Source: Agromyces bauzanensis (lineage in GTDB: Bacteria; Actinomycetota; Actinomycetes; Actinomycetales; Microbacteriaceae). From it: DNA of 64,000 nucleotides. Made by a program: the position numbers and the translations under genes. This document shows, in pieces, positions 1 to 7,793 of the stretch. Under the pieces are notes generated by a model. The model was not told the DNA's origin. It searched no databases and was given only the letters and a program-made list of their open reading frames with translations. The first letter of the stretch is position 1. Every line of letters starts with the position of its first letter. The stretch is taken from NCBI RefSeq assembly GCF_014645655.1, contig NZ_BMMD01000001.1, positions 214,229 through 278,228 of the forward strand, written 5' to 3'.

Positions 1-2
1 AC

Positions 3-83
3 TCGCTGCTCGATCTCGCCCTTGTCGGCACGACCGAGCTCACCATCATGCAACAGGCCGCGCTCGCCGCAGCCGGCGAGTGA
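3..83 (+). CDS. rph: RNase PH, C-terminal end only (partial)
   Basis: Only the last 26 codons are in the window, reading LLDLALVGTTELTIMQQAAL and ending at TGA 81-83. This resembles the usual C-terminal tail of RNase PH, the phosphorolytic exoribonuclease that trims tRNA 3' ends. The call leans on context: rdgB starts within four bases of this stop, and rph-rdgB is a very common bacterial gene pair. The body of the gene lies upstream of the window, so no catalytic residues can be checked. Confidence 0.8.
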   Translation, partial: SLLDLALVGTTELTIMQQAALAAAGE

Positions 84-88
84 CGCCG

Positions 89-709
89 ATGGCGCTCGAG
101 GTGGTGCTGGCGACCCACAACCAGCACAAGGTGGGGGAGTTCCAGAAGATCCTGGGCGAGCGGATGCCCGGACTCACCGTGCTCGGCTACGACGGCCCCG
201 AGCCGGTCGAAGACGGCACGAGCTTCGACGAGAACGCGTTCATCAAGGCGCGCGCCGCGGCGGCGCACACCGGGCGCATCGCGCTCGCCGACGACTCCGG
301 CATCGTGGTCGACGTGATGGGCGCATCTCCCGGCATCTTCTCGGCGCGGTGGGCGGGGCCCGAGGCGGGGGCGCAGGCGAACCTCGAGCTGCTGCTGGCG
401 CAGCTCGGCGACATCCGCGATCCGCACCGCACCTCGCGCTTCCACTGCACGATCGCGCTCGTGGTGCCCGCGGCCGACGGAACGCTGCACGAGTTCGCGG
501 CCGAGGGCGACTGGCCGGGCCGCATCGCCGCCACGCAGGCGGGCGTGCACGGCTTCGGCTACGACCCGATCTTCGTGCCCGAGGGCTTCGAGGTGTCGGC
601 CGCCGAGCTCGCACCCGAGGTGAAGAACGCGCACAGCCATCGTGCCCGCGCATTCGCGGCGCTCGTGCCCGAACTCACGCGCATCGCCGCGGCGCAGGGC
701 GGCTCCTAA
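89..709 (+). CDS. rdgB: RdgB/HAM1 dITP/XTP pyrophosphatase
   Basis: House-cleaning nucleotide pyrophosphatase (about 206 aa) that hydrolyses non-canonical purine triphosphates (ITP, dITP, XTP) to monophosphates in the cytosol. The N-terminus carries the family signature VVLATHNQHKVGEF. The metal/substrate motifs DDSGIVVDVMG and SPGIFSARWAG follow near residues 70-90, and GYDPIFVPEGF sits near residue 155. Length is normal for the family. A GTG at 80 overlaps the rph stop and could also initiate, but ATG 89 gives the family-typical start. The stop overlaps the stop of the converging sigma factor gene by two bases. Confidence 0.95.
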   Translation: MALEVVLATHNQHKVGEFQKILGERMPGLTVLGYDGPEPVEDGTSFDENAFIKARAAAAHTGRIALADDSGIVVDVMGASPGIFSARWAGPEAGAQANLELLLAQLGDIRDPHRTSRFHCTIALVVPAADGTLHEFAAEGDWPGRIAATQAGVHGFGYDPIFVPEGFEVSAAELAPEVKNAHSHRARAFAALVPELTRIAAAQGGS

Positions 710-1647
710 GCCGGCGGGGCGCCGTCGCTGCTGCTGCTGGCGCCGCCGCCGATCAGGGCGTAGAGGTCGCCGACCGGTCCGAGGTGCGTGAGCTTCCCGG
801 GGTTGAGCTGGTTCGCGATCACCTGCACGGTGCCGGTGTCGAACTGCACCATCAGAATGCTGAGGAGTGCCCCGTCGGGCGCTCGCACCCAGAGGGCGGG
901 AGTGCCGTTGACCGGTCGCCGCTCATGGCGCACGCCCATGAGGGCACCGCGCCGGACGAGTCCGGCGAGGAATCGCGCGACCGCGACCGAACCGCGGAGC
1001 GGCTCGCGGATGGCGGGCGCGCGCCCGCCGCCGTCGCCGTAGAACACGACGTCGTCGGCCAGGACGCCGACGAGACGGTCGACGTCGCCTGCCTCGAGCG
1101 CGGCGAAGAACGCGTCGGTGAGCTCGGCATCGCGCTCCTCGTCGGCATCGAATCGCGGGCGGCCGTCGGCGATGCGAGCCTTCGCCCGGTGCAGGATCTG
1201 CCGGCACGCCGGCTCGTCGCGCCCGACGATCTCGGCGATCGCCGGATAGTCGTAGGCGAACACCTCGCGGAGCAGGAACACCGCCCGCTCCACCGGACCG
1301 AGCCGCTCGAGCACCGCGAGGAACGCGAACGAGAGCGTCTCGTCGCGCTCGACCCGGTGCGCGGGGTCGGCGTCGTCGTCGGGAAGCGGCTCGGGCATCC
1401 ACGGACCGACGTAGACCTCGCGCCGCCGGCGCGCCGACCGCAGGGCGTCGATCGCAAGCCGGGTGGCCACGGTCGAGGCGAACGCCTCGGGGTTCTCGAT
1501 GTTGAGGCCTGCGACGCGGCGCTCCTCGATGCGCAGGTACGCATCTTGCACGACGTCTTCGGCCTCGACGACGCTGCCGAGCATGCGGTAGGCGATCGAG
1601 AACATCAGCGGTCGGAGCTCTTCGGGCACGACGGCGGTTCCGGGCAT
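706..1647 (-). CDS. sigJ: ECF41-type sigma factor with C-terminal SnoaL-like domain (SigJ-like)
   Basis: Extracytoplasmic-function sigma factor of about 313 aa. Region 2 (LMFSIAYRMLGSVVEAEDVV) and region 4 (AIAEIVGRDEPACRQILHRA) occupy the first 175 residues. The rest is a SnoaL/NTF2-like domain carrying the ECF41 hallmarks DGGGR and, near the end, an NPGKL version of the NPxKL motif. In this family the C-terminal domain itself tunes activity in place of a separate anti-sigma factor. The divergent epimerase at 1741 is the expected COE partner. ATG 1647 is preferred to an upstream in-frame TTG at 1665. Confidence 0.93.
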   Translation of the reverse strand: MPGTAVVPEELRPLMFSIAYRMLGSVVEAEDVVQDAYLRIEERRVAGLNIENPEAFASTVATRLAIDALRSARRRREVYVGPWMPEPLPDDDADPAHRVERDETLSFAFLAVLERLGPVERAVFLLREVFAYDYPAIAEIVGRDEPACRQILHRAKARIADGRPRFDADEERDAELTDAFFAALEAGDVDRLVGVLADDVVFYGDGGGRAPAIREPLRGSVAVARFLAGLVRRGALMGVRHERRPVNGTPALWVRAPDGALLSILMVQFDTGTVQVIANQLNPGKLTHLGPVGDLYALIGGGASSSSDGAPPA

Positions 1648-1682
1648 GATTCGAGCATCGCACAACCCCGAATTCGCTCGCC

Positions 1683-1709
1683 TGTCACAGATGAACGGGG
1701 TCGCCCGTC
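1683..1709 (+). promoter_or_regulatory. ECF41 sigma-factor promoter
   Basis: TGTCACA at 1683-1689 and CGTC at 1706-1709 are separated by 16 bases. This matches the published ECF41 promoter pattern (TGTCACA near -35, CGTC near -10). It sits between the sigma factor gene and the divergent epimerase and points at the epimerase, whose AGAGGAGA ribosome site and ATG (1741) follow at the right distance. Confidence 0.8.
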
Positions 1710-1740
1710 GTAGGGGGTGACAGAAGAGGAGACATCGATC

Positions 1741-2676
1741 ATGCGGGTATTCATCGCCGGCGCCACGGGCGCCGTCGGAACGAGGCTCGTGCCGCTGCTC
1801 GTGGCCTCAGGGCACGAGGTGGTCGGCACGTCACGGAGCGAGGCGCGCCTCGGCGAGCTCGAGCGGGTGGGCGCGACCGGCGTCGTCATGGACGGCCTCG
1901 ACGCGGCATCCGTGCGTCGTGCGGTGCTCGACGCCCACCCCGACGCGATCATCCACCAGCTCACCGGGCTCAAGGGGCAGGTCGGCGACACGAAGCACTT
2001 CGATCAGGGCTTCGCCGCGACGAACGCCCTGCGCACCCGCGGCACCGACCACCTGCTCGCGGCCGCCGCCGAGGCGGGTGTCGGGCGCTTCATCGCGCAG
2101 AGCTACACGGGCTGGCCGAACGAGCGCACGGGCGGGCCGGTGAAGACGGAGGAGGACCCGCTCGACTCGAACCCGACGAGGGCGTCGCGCGAGACGCTCG
2201 CCGGAATCCGGTACGTCGAGCAGCGGACGACGGATGCCGGGGGGCTGGCGCTCCGCTATGGCAACCTGTACGGCCCGGGCAACGACATCGGGCGGGGCGG
2301 GGCGATCGTCGTGATGGTCAGGGCTCGGAAGCTCCCGGTCGTCGGCGGCGGCACGGGCGTGTGGTCGTTCTGCAACATCGAGGACGCGGCATCCGCCACC
2401 GCGATCGCCGTGACGCGTGGCGCGCCGGGCCTCTACAACATCGTCGACGACGAACCGGCGCCGGTGTCGGAATGGCTTCCCGAGCTCGCACGCGCGATCG
2501 GGGCGAAGCCGCCCCTGCGGATTCCCGCGTGGATGGCCAGACCACTCATCGGCGAACACGGCGTCTCGATGATGACGCAGATCCGGGGCTCGTCGAACGC
2601 GAAGGCGAATCGGGAACTCGGGTGGAAGCCAGCGTGGCCGACCTGGCGAGAGGGCTTCCGCACCGGACTCGGCTGA
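1741..2676 (+). CDS. NAD(P)-dependent epimerase/dehydratase-like oxidoreductase (ECF41 partner)
   Basis: Short-chain dehydrogenase of the extended/atypical type, 311 aa. The N-terminal GATGAVG (GxxGxxG) Rossmann motif binds NAD(P), a hydrophobic strand reaches QSYTGWPN, and YGNLYGPG lies in the substrate half. The exact substrate is unknown. It is divergent from the ECF41 sigma gene and preceded by an ECF41 promoter, so it is the expected COE-class target of that sigma factor. ATG 1741 is chosen because AGAGGAGA lies 8 bases upstream. A GTG at 1717 would fall at about the transcription start. Confidence 0.88.
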   Translation: MRVFIAGATGAVGTRLVPLLVASGHEVVGTSRSEARLGELERVGATGVVMDGLDAASVRRAVLDAHPDAIIHQLTGLKGQVGDTKHFDQGFAATNALRTRGTDHLLAAAAEAGVGRFIAQSYTGWPNERTGGPVKTEEDPLDSNPTRASRETLAGIRYVEQRTTDAGGLALRYGNLYGPGNDIGRGGAIVVMVRARKLPVVGGGTGVWSFCNIEDAASATAIAVTRGAPGLYNIVDDEPAPVSEWLPELARAIGAKPPLRIPAWMARPLIGEHGVSMMTQIRGSSNAKANRELGWKPAWPTWREGFRTGLG

Positions 2677-2721
2677 GAACGCGTCTCATTCCCATCACGG
2701 CGGTGTCGGGGCATCCGCGCC

Positions 2722-2727
2722 TACGCT
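2722..2727 (+). promoter_or_regulatory. -10 box (TACGCT) of the CDF gene
   Basis: A TANNNT hexamer lies nine bases before the ATG at 2737, so the transcript should begin at or next to the start codon. The nine bases also contain GGAAGGGA, a possible ribosome site. Confidence 0.45.
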
Positions 2728-2736
2728 GGAAGGGAC

Positions 2737-3672
2737 ATGGCACACTCGCACGACCACGGGCACGCCCACGGGGCGGCCGCGAACCGTACCCGGCTCGTGG
2801 TGGCGATCGCGATCATCGCGGCGTTCCTCGTAGTGCAGGTCGTGGGCGGCCTCCTCAGCGGTTCACTCGCACTGCTCGCCGACGCCGGCCACATGGCGAG
2901 CGACCTCATCGGCCTCGTCGTCGCGCTGATCGCCGCGATGGTGGCCGCGCGTCCGGCGACCGACCGGCAGACCTACGGCTACCGCCGGGCGGAGGTGCTC
3001 GGCGCCCTGGTGAACGGCGTGGTGCTCGTGGTCGTCGCGGGCTCGGTGGCGATCTCGGCGATCGACCGGCTCGTCACGGGCGGCGAGGGCGAGGCGCACG
3101 AGGTGCAGGGCGGGCCGATGCTCGTCGTGGCCGTGCTCGGGCTCGCCGCGAACGTCGCCGCGATGCTGGTGCTGCGCGGCGGCGCCGCGGAGTCCATCAA
3201 CATGCGCGGCGCCTACCTCGAGGTGCTCGGCGACCTCATCGGCTCGGTGCTCGTCATCGTGGCGGGCGGGGTGATCCTCGTGACGGGATTCGATGCCGCC
3301 GACCCGATCGCGTCGCTCCTCATCGCCGCGCTCATCGTGCCGCGTGCGCTCGCGCTCCTGCGCGAGGTCGTGCGGGTGCTCTTCGAGTCCGCCCCGCCCG
3401 ACACCGACGTGGCGGAGATCCGCGATCACCTGCTCGGCACGCCCGGCGTCGTCGCCGTGCACGACGTGCACGTCTGGCAGATCACGTCGGGCTCGCCCGT
3501 GTTCAGCGCCCACGTCGAGGTGGAGCCCGAGGTCTTCGCCTCGGGTCGAGCGGGAGAACTCCTCGACGAGCTGGGCGGATGCCTCTCCGACCACTTCGAC
3601 GTGGCGCACTCGACGTTCCAGCTCGAGCCGGCCGGCCGAGCCGGGCACGAGCTGCCGCACCACCATCCGTGA
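2737..3672 (+). CDS. CDF family divalent cation exporter (Zn/Co/Cd type)
   Basis: Six-helix inner-membrane metal/proton antiporter of 311 aa in the ZitB/CzcD branch. It begins with a histidine-rich cytosolic tail (HSHDHGHAHG). Helix 2 contains LLADAGHMASD with the metal ligands His52 and Asp56. Helix 5 contains YLEVLGD, so the usual His of the second HxxxD pair is Glu162, paired with Asp166. The C-terminal cytosolic domain (about 215-300) has VHDVHVWQITSG, as expected. Likely substrate is Zn2+ or a related ion; the Glu could shift selectivity. Confidence 0.93.
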   Translation: MAHSHDHGHAHGAAANRTRLVVAIAIIAAFLVVQVVGGLLSGSLALLADAGHMASDLIGLVVALIAAMVAARPATDRQTYGYRRAEVLGALVNGVVLVVVAGSVAISAIDRLVTGGEGEAHEVQGGPMLVVAVLGLAANVAAMLVLRGGAAESINMRGAYLEVLGDLIGSVLVIVAGGVILVTGFDAADPIASLLIAALIVPRALALLREVVRVLFESAPPDTDVAEIRDHLLGTPGVVAVHDVHVWQITSGSPVFSAHVEVEPEVFASGRAGELLDELGGCLSDHFDVAHSTFQLEPAGRAGHELPHHHP

Positions 3673-3834
3673 TGCGGCTGCTCGGGGATTCACCGGGCGG
3701 GCGCGGCCTGCGTCGGATTCGCTGAGCACCCCTCACGGGTGTACTTCGAACAGTACGTGCCGCGGATGGGCTCGGACGTGGGGCCGACGGGCTGGTTCGT
3801 CTGACCCTCAGCGATCGCAGCGGTCTCGGCGGTC

Positions 3835-4656
3835 TCAGCGGTCGTGCGGCGGGCGTTCGTCGCCCGCCCGGCCGGCGCCGTGGTCGCCGCGGTGGTCGCC
3901 GTCGAAGTGCGGCGGGCGGTCGAACACGTCTGGGTCGAGCACGAGCTCCTCGGCCTCCTCCTCGTCGGTGACCACGTCCGCACCGGAGGCCGCGAGCTTC
4001 ATGGCCTTGCTGCGCTCACGCAAGTAGTGCCAGAGCGTGACGGCGGCCGTGCCGCCCACCGCGAGGAGCAGGATGACGTCGATGTACTCGCGAACGAGGT
4101 ACGCGACGGGCGGGATGAAACCGATGAGGTACCCGAACATCGTGAGCCCGAAGCCCCAGAGCAGGGCGCCGGTGAGGTTGTAGAGGGTGTAGCGCACGCG
4201 CCGCATGTGGCCGACGCCCGCCGCGACCGGCGCGAAGGTGCGCACGACGGGCACGAACCGCGCGAGGATGATGGTGAGACCGCCGAACCGTTCGAAGAAC
4301 GCGTTCGTGCGCTCGACGTTCTTGACGCTGAAGAGCCCGCTCTCCTTGCGTTCGAACACCTTCGGGCCGCCGCGATGTCCGATCTCGTAGCCGACCTCGC
4401 CGCCGAGGAACGCCGCGACGCCGATGAGGAGCGACACCCACCAGATGCTCATCCCGAACACGCCGTTGGGGGCGGCGGGCGTCGAGTGCGACAGAAGGCC
4501 CGAGATGACGAGGAGCGTGTCACCGGGGAGCAGGAACCCGACGAGCAGGCCCGTCTCGGCGAACACGATGAAGCAGACCACCAGGAGCGCCCATGGGCCG
4601 GCCGAGGCGATGATCACCTCTGGGTCGAGCCACGGAATGAGGGCGGTATGGATCAC
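3835..4656 (-). CDS. DedA family membrane protein
   Basis: Integral membrane protein of 273 aa in the DedA/VTT superfamily, a group linked to lipid carrier scrambling and membrane homeostasis. Family marks are ETGLLVGFLLPGDTLL in the first re-entrant region, EVGYEIGHRGG, and the conserved ARFVPVVRTFAPVAAG motif near the middle. Helices follow to about residue 210, then a charged tail rich in Asp and His (DRPPHFDGDHRGDHG) in the cytosol. The start is GTG 4656, supported by AGGAGA five bases upstream. It stands alone, with roughly 160 bp between it and the CDF gene. Confidence 0.9.
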   Translation of the reverse strand: MIHTALIPWLDPEVIIASAGPWALLVVCFIVFAETGLLVGFLLPGDTLLVISGLLSHSTPAAPNGVFGMSIWWVSLLIGVAAFLGGEVGYEIGHRGGPKVFERKESGLFSVKNVERTNAFFERFGGLTIILARFVPVVRTFAPVAAGVGHMRRVRYTLYNLTGALLWGFGLTMFGYLIGFIPPVAYLVREYIDVILLLAVGGTAAVTLWHYLRERSKAMKLAASGADVVTDEEEAEELVLDPDVFDRPPHFDGDHRGDHGAGRAGDERPPHDR

Positions 4657-4850
4657 AGGGATCTCCTGTCGTCGTCGTCGGGCACGGCGGATGCCGGTCA
4701 GCGGGCGGCATGGTGTCGTTGCAGTCTACCCAGCGGATGACCCGCCCGACTGGGTGCGAGCACCGAATCATTCCCGGGCGGATGACGCGGGCAGACCTCT
4801 GCGCAGCGCTCACGCGACGTGGCGGGGGGTCGGCTGTCGGCGGTCGCCGA

Positions 4851-4856
4851 TAACGT
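4851..4856 (+). promoter_or_regulatory. -10 box (TAACGT) of the LLM oxidoreductase gene
   Basis: TAACGT ends exactly seven bases before ATG 4864, the spacing of a leaderless transcript. This favours the 4864 start over the in-frame upstream codon at 4819. Confidence 0.5.
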
Positions 4857-4863
4857 CGCCCGC

Positions 4864-5733
4864 ATGCGGTATGGGTTCATCTTCACCGGCACCGAGCCGA
4901 ACCTCGCGGTCGAGCTCGCGCGGCTCGCCGAGGCATCCGGGTGGGACGCCTTCTTCGTGTGGGAGGGCATCTGGGCGACCGACCCGTGGTCGACCCTCGC
5001 GGCGGCGGCGATGGTCACTGATCGCATCCGGCTCGGCACCATGCTCACGCCGGTGCCGCGCCGCCGCCCGTGGGAGCTCGCGGGGCAGACCATGACCGTC
5101 GACCGGCTCTCGAACGGCCGCATCATCCTCTCGGCGGGACTCGGCGTGCCCGCCGAGGTGGAGGAGCGTTTCTGGATCTTCGAGGACGACCCCGGTCGAC
5201 GCGTCCGAGCCGAATTGCTCGACGAGGGGCTCGATGTCATCCAGCACCTCTGGCAGGCTCAGCCGTTCGAGTACGAGGGCGAGCACTACCGCGTCACGCG
5301 CACCGACACGATGCTCCCACCGGCGATCGTGCAGGAGCCGCGCATCCCGATCTGGGTCGTCGGTCTCTGGCCGCGCATGAAGTCGATGCGCCGCGTCGTG
5401 CACTACGACGGGTGGCTCCCGAACTACGCGCCGCCCGGCGCCTCGCCGGATGGTTCCCGCGATCAGGCCCGGCTCTACACGCCCGAGATCGCCGCCGAGG
5501 CGATCGCCTGGATCCGTGCCGAGCGCGAGCAGGCGGGTCTCGCCGCTCGCCCGTTCGACATCATCCAGGAGGGCACCACGAGCGGCACCGACGCCGAGGC
5601 GGATGCCGCGGTCGTGCGCCCCTGGGCCGACGCGGGCGTGACGTGGTGGCTCGAGTCCGACTGGCAGGTGCCGGCGGACCGCGTCGCCGAGCACGCGCGG
5701 GCACGGATCACGGCCGGGCCGCCGCGTCCGTAG
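4864..5733 (+). CDS. LLM-class flavin-dependent oxidoreductase
   Basis: Bacterial luciferase-like monooxygenase fold protein of about 289 aa, using FMN or F420. The N-terminal RYGFIFTG strand, the MVTDRIRLGTMLTPVPRRRP segment and the LSNGRIILSAGLG loop are typical of the family, as is the IPIWVVGLWPR strand. The substrate cannot be read from sequence. It stands between the DedA gene (divergent) and a GNAT gene (convergent), so the neighbours give no pathway. Confidence 0.88.
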   Translation: MRYGFIFTGTEPNLAVELARLAEASGWDAFFVWEGIWATDPWSTLAAAAMVTDRIRLGTMLTPVPRRRPWELAGQTMTVDRLSNGRIILSAGLGVPAEVEERFWIFEDDPGRRVRAELLDEGLDVIQHLWQAQPFEYEGEHYRVTRTDTMLPPAIVQEPRIPIWVVGLWPRMKSMRRVVHYDGWLPNYAPPGASPDGSRDQARLYTPEIAAEAIAWIRAEREQAGLAARPFDIIQEGTTSGTDAEADAAVVRPWADAGVTWWLESDWQVPADRVAEHARARITAGPPRP

Positions 5734-5862
5734 CGCTGTCGGGTTCACGACTTCGGCGGCAAGGGGGCTTGTGCGAGCAGCGTCCGTCCACCGAGGCGAT
5801 CGTCGCCATCGTGGGCGAACTGGAGCACGAGAAGGAGGCGACGCGGGTCAGCTGACCTCGCG

Positions 5863-5890
5863 CGCCCCTCGGCATCGTCGACGAGGGGCG
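5863..5890 (-). terminator. Hairpin terminator after the GNAT gene
   Basis: A perfect 9-bp stem, CGCCCCTCG (5863-5871) pairing with CGAGGGGCG (5882-5890), with a 10-base loop. It lies eight bases beyond the stop of the minus-strand GNAT gene. No T-run is present, as is usual in this group. Confidence 0.5.
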
Positions 5891-5898
5891 ACGGCGTC

Positions 5899-6609
5899 TC
5901 AACTCTCCTCGGCGGCACCGCCGCCAGCGTCGGACGGGTGGCCGCGGGACGTCCGGTACCTGTCCAGGTCGAGGGCCATGAGTCTCGTGTCGTTCGCATT
6001 CACGACCTCGACGAAGCCCAATCGCGTGGCGAGCATCCTCGACGCCTCGTTCTGCGACCGCATCTTCGCGATCACCTGCTGCGCGTGCATCCGGTCGAAT
6101 GCGAGGCCCAGCATGGCCTCGGCGGACTCCCGCGCGTAGCCGTGCCCCTGCTGATCGGTGGCGATGATCCAGCCGATCTCGAACTGCCGTTCGGGCAACT
6201 CGACCTTGCGCAAGTGCATCGAGATGTCGCCGACGAGCTTCCCGTCGCGCACCACCGCGAGCGCGAGGAAATCGTCCTTGCGCAGGAGGCTGGTGTGGTG
6301 CGTCCGGTCGAGGAGGTGCTTGAACGAACTGAGACGCGACCGTGGCGGCCACGCCAGGTAGCGCAGCACCTCGGGATCCGACTGCAGCGCGTACCAGGCA
6401 CGGGCCTCGCGGATCCGATGGGGTCGCAGCACCAGGCGCTCGGTGACGATGGTGGGCGACCGCACGCCATCGGGCACGGCCGGTCCGCGCATCCAGCTCG
6501 GCCGGCGCACGGGGCTGTACGTGGACAGCCGAGCGATGGCGGCCCGGGCACGATCTCGTGGGCGCGACCCAAGCGGCGCCCTGGCGGGGGTCATGCTCGG
6601 CTCGGTCAT
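5899..6609 (-). CDS. GNAT family N-acetyltransferase (RimJ/RimL type)
   Basis: Acetyl-CoA-dependent acyltransferase of 236 aa with an N-terminal arginine-rich extension of about 45 residues. The core starts with TERLVLRPHRIREARAW, the classic RimJ/RimL opening. It continues with FEIGWIIATDQQGHGYARES, where QGHGYA is the acetyl-CoA pyrophosphate loop, and closes with NEASRMLATRLGFVEV. Target unknown; proteins of this branch acetylate protein N-termini or small amines. A TAGGAT box about 20 bases upstream of ATG 6609 may be its -10. Confidence 0.88.
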   Translation of the reverse strand: MTEPSMTPARAPLGSRPRDRARAAIARLSTYSPVRRPSWMRGPAVPDGVRSPTIVTERLVLRPHRIREARAWYALQSDPEVLRYLAWPPRSRLSSFKHLLDRTHHTSLLRKDDFLALAVVRDGKLVGDISMHLRKVELPERQFEIGWIIATDQQGHGYARESAEAMLGLAFDRMHAQQVIAKMRSQNEASRMLATRLGFVEVVNANDTRLMALDLDRYRTSRGHPSDAGGGAAEES

Positions 6610-6702
6610 CGCGGCTCGCTCTCGAGGCGATCCTACCCAAGGGCTCGCCTGGCGCCATTACGCGTGGTGCCGTCATCGCCCCGGGGCGACGCGGGATTCG
6701 GG

Positions 6703-6850
6703 TCAGGCGGCCGACCAGCCGCCGTCGCTCGCGAGCACGACGCCGTTCACGTTCACGCCTTCGTCGCTGAGCAGGAAGGTGATGGATGCCGCGAGCGCCT
6801 CGGCCTCCGCGGCATCGATCGCCTCGGCCGCCCGGTGGAGCAACATCGTA
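6703..6850 (-). pseudogene. 3' remnant of a short-chain dehydrogenase (SDR) gene
   Basis: The frame ending at 6703 encodes SITFLLSDEGVNVNGVVLAS followed by DGGWSAA. That is the C-terminal end of a classical SDR (cofactor-side helix, then NG-x-DGG tail). The SDR Rossmann fold and YxxxK site are absent: going upstream, sequence similarity passes into the Ddn-like gene in a different frame. This is the 3' end of a gene whose first roughly 200 codons are gone. Confidence 0.75.
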
Positions 6851-7193
6851 GCGGCTCGATCACCCTGCGGTCGGCCCTCTCGCGGACGGCCACCTTCGCA
6901 TCCGCATGCGCCTGCAGGTTGAGCCACCATGCCGGTTCGGGCTCGGCCCAGCCGTTCATGGCCACCGTGATGAGGTCCGGGCCGCCCTCGACGTAGCCGA
7001 GGATCACACTCCGTTCGCGGCCCGTTCGCCGCCTTGTCGTGGTCAGATGGAGCGTGCCCCAACCCGTGCGTTTCGGGCGCCAGAGCCCTATTCGTCCACC
7101 GGTGAGGCGATACAGGCTCCGGTGCAGACGCCAGAAGAGACGCACGAACCAGCGTGGAGGGAGATCTGCGCGACGCCCGCCCGTGCTCTTCAC
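6753..7193 (-). pseudogene. Truncated Ddn-like (DUF385) F420-dependent oxidoreductase
   Basis: Residues 1 to about 105 read as a nitroreductase-family, deazaflavin-dependent protein: LHLTTTRRRTGRERSVILGY, then ITVAMNGWAEPEPAWWLNLQ, then HADAKVAVRE. The normal family C-terminus (beta strand plus helix carrying the last F420 contacts) is missing. After KVAVRE the reading frame is arginine/proline-rich nonsense that runs antisense to nothing known, and the DNA underneath codes in another frame for the tail of an SDR. The start is GTG 7193, with no clear ribosome site. Most likely an inactive deletion product. Confidence 0.75.
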
Positions 7194-7264
7194 GGTCGGA
7201 GTCTGTTCGTGAATTCGAGAACTGGGGGCTTGATGAAGAGGGATGTCTCGGCGAAGCTCGCATC

Positions 7265-7534
7265 ATGAACGAGTCCGAGGAGGAGAGGGCGGTCGAAGAG
7301 GTCGCCGATCGTCTCGCCGAGCGGTTCCCCGGTGTTCCGCGCAACCATGTCGAGGAGGTCGTCAACGACGTCCATCTCGCACTCGACGGCCATCGCATCC
7401 GTGACTTCGTTCCCGTGCTCGTCGAGCACGATGCGCGGAAGCGACTTCGCGACGAGGGGATCAGACCGACGCACATCGGCGACCCGCCGGATGCGCCGCC
7501 CGCACCGCCGATGCTCCGCGCCGGCAAAGGCTGA
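7265..7534 (+). CDS. Small three-helix-bundle dimerization-domain protein
   Basis: 89-aa acidic protein starting at ATG 7265. Residues 3-65 (EEERAVEEVADRLAERFPGV then PRNHVEEVVNDVHLALDG) predict three amphipathic helices. They resemble the short actinobacterial proteins annotated as three-helix bundle dimerization domain. A proline-rich tail follows (DPPDAPPAPP). The molecular role of these proteins is not established. It lies between the Ddn-like remnant (divergent) and tRNA-Leu (convergent). The overlapping minus-strand frame is derived from the tRNA and is not a gene. Confidence 0.7.
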   Translation: MNESEEERAVEEVADRLAERFPGVPRNHVEEVVNDVHLALDGHRIRDFVPVLVEHDARKRLRDEGIRPTHIGDPPDAPPAPPMLRAGKG

Positions 7535-7566
7535 CCCGCTGGGATGACGCGCTCCGGCGCATCCAG

Positions 7567-7648
7567 TGCGGAAGGTGGGACTTGAACCCACACGCCCGAA
7601 GGCACAGGAACCTAAATCCTGCGTGTCTGCCGATTTCACCACTCCCGC
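7567..7648 (-). tRNA. tRNA-Leu (anticodon UAG)
   Basis: Read on the minus strand, an 82-nt class II tRNA. The acceptor GCGGGAG pairs with CTTCCGC, and the discriminator is A at 7567. The anticodon stem CAGGA/TCCTG closes the loop TTTAGGT, giving anticodon UAG (codons CUA/CUN). A long variable arm (TGCCCGAAGGCG) and a T arm with GTTCAAGTC complete it. CCA is not encoded. A TAGACT box at 7661-7666 lies 12 bases upstream as a likely -10. Confidence 0.95.
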
Positions 7649-7660
7649 GAGTGCCCCATC

Positions 7661-7666
7661 AGTCTA
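7661..7666 (-). promoter_or_regulatory. Probable -10 box (TAGACT) of tRNA-Leu
   Basis: TAGACT on the minus strand, 12 bases before the mature tRNA 5' end. No convincing -35 is seen at the usual distance. Confidence 0.4.
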
Positions 7667-7793
7667 GGCGTTCGTCCACCGCAAACACGGGTCGACCGAC
7701 TGGCGGCGGGCGGCGGCATCCGCCGGTCGGGACCTTCGACCTCCCGGCGAGCGCGGCGGCGTGTCACGATGCCGCGGGGAGACGGGGGACCTC

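Noticed and set aside
5767-5853. Short frame ending in GELEHEKEATRVS after the LLM gene
   Set aside because: The peptide looks protein-like, but only a TTG start exists, there is no ribosome site, and nothing larger supports it.
7190-7642. 150-aa minus-strand frame beginning MVKSADTQDLG
   Set aside because: Its first 25 codons are the tRNA-Leu sequence read as protein, a well-known artefact. The rest is antisense to the three-helix-bundle gene.
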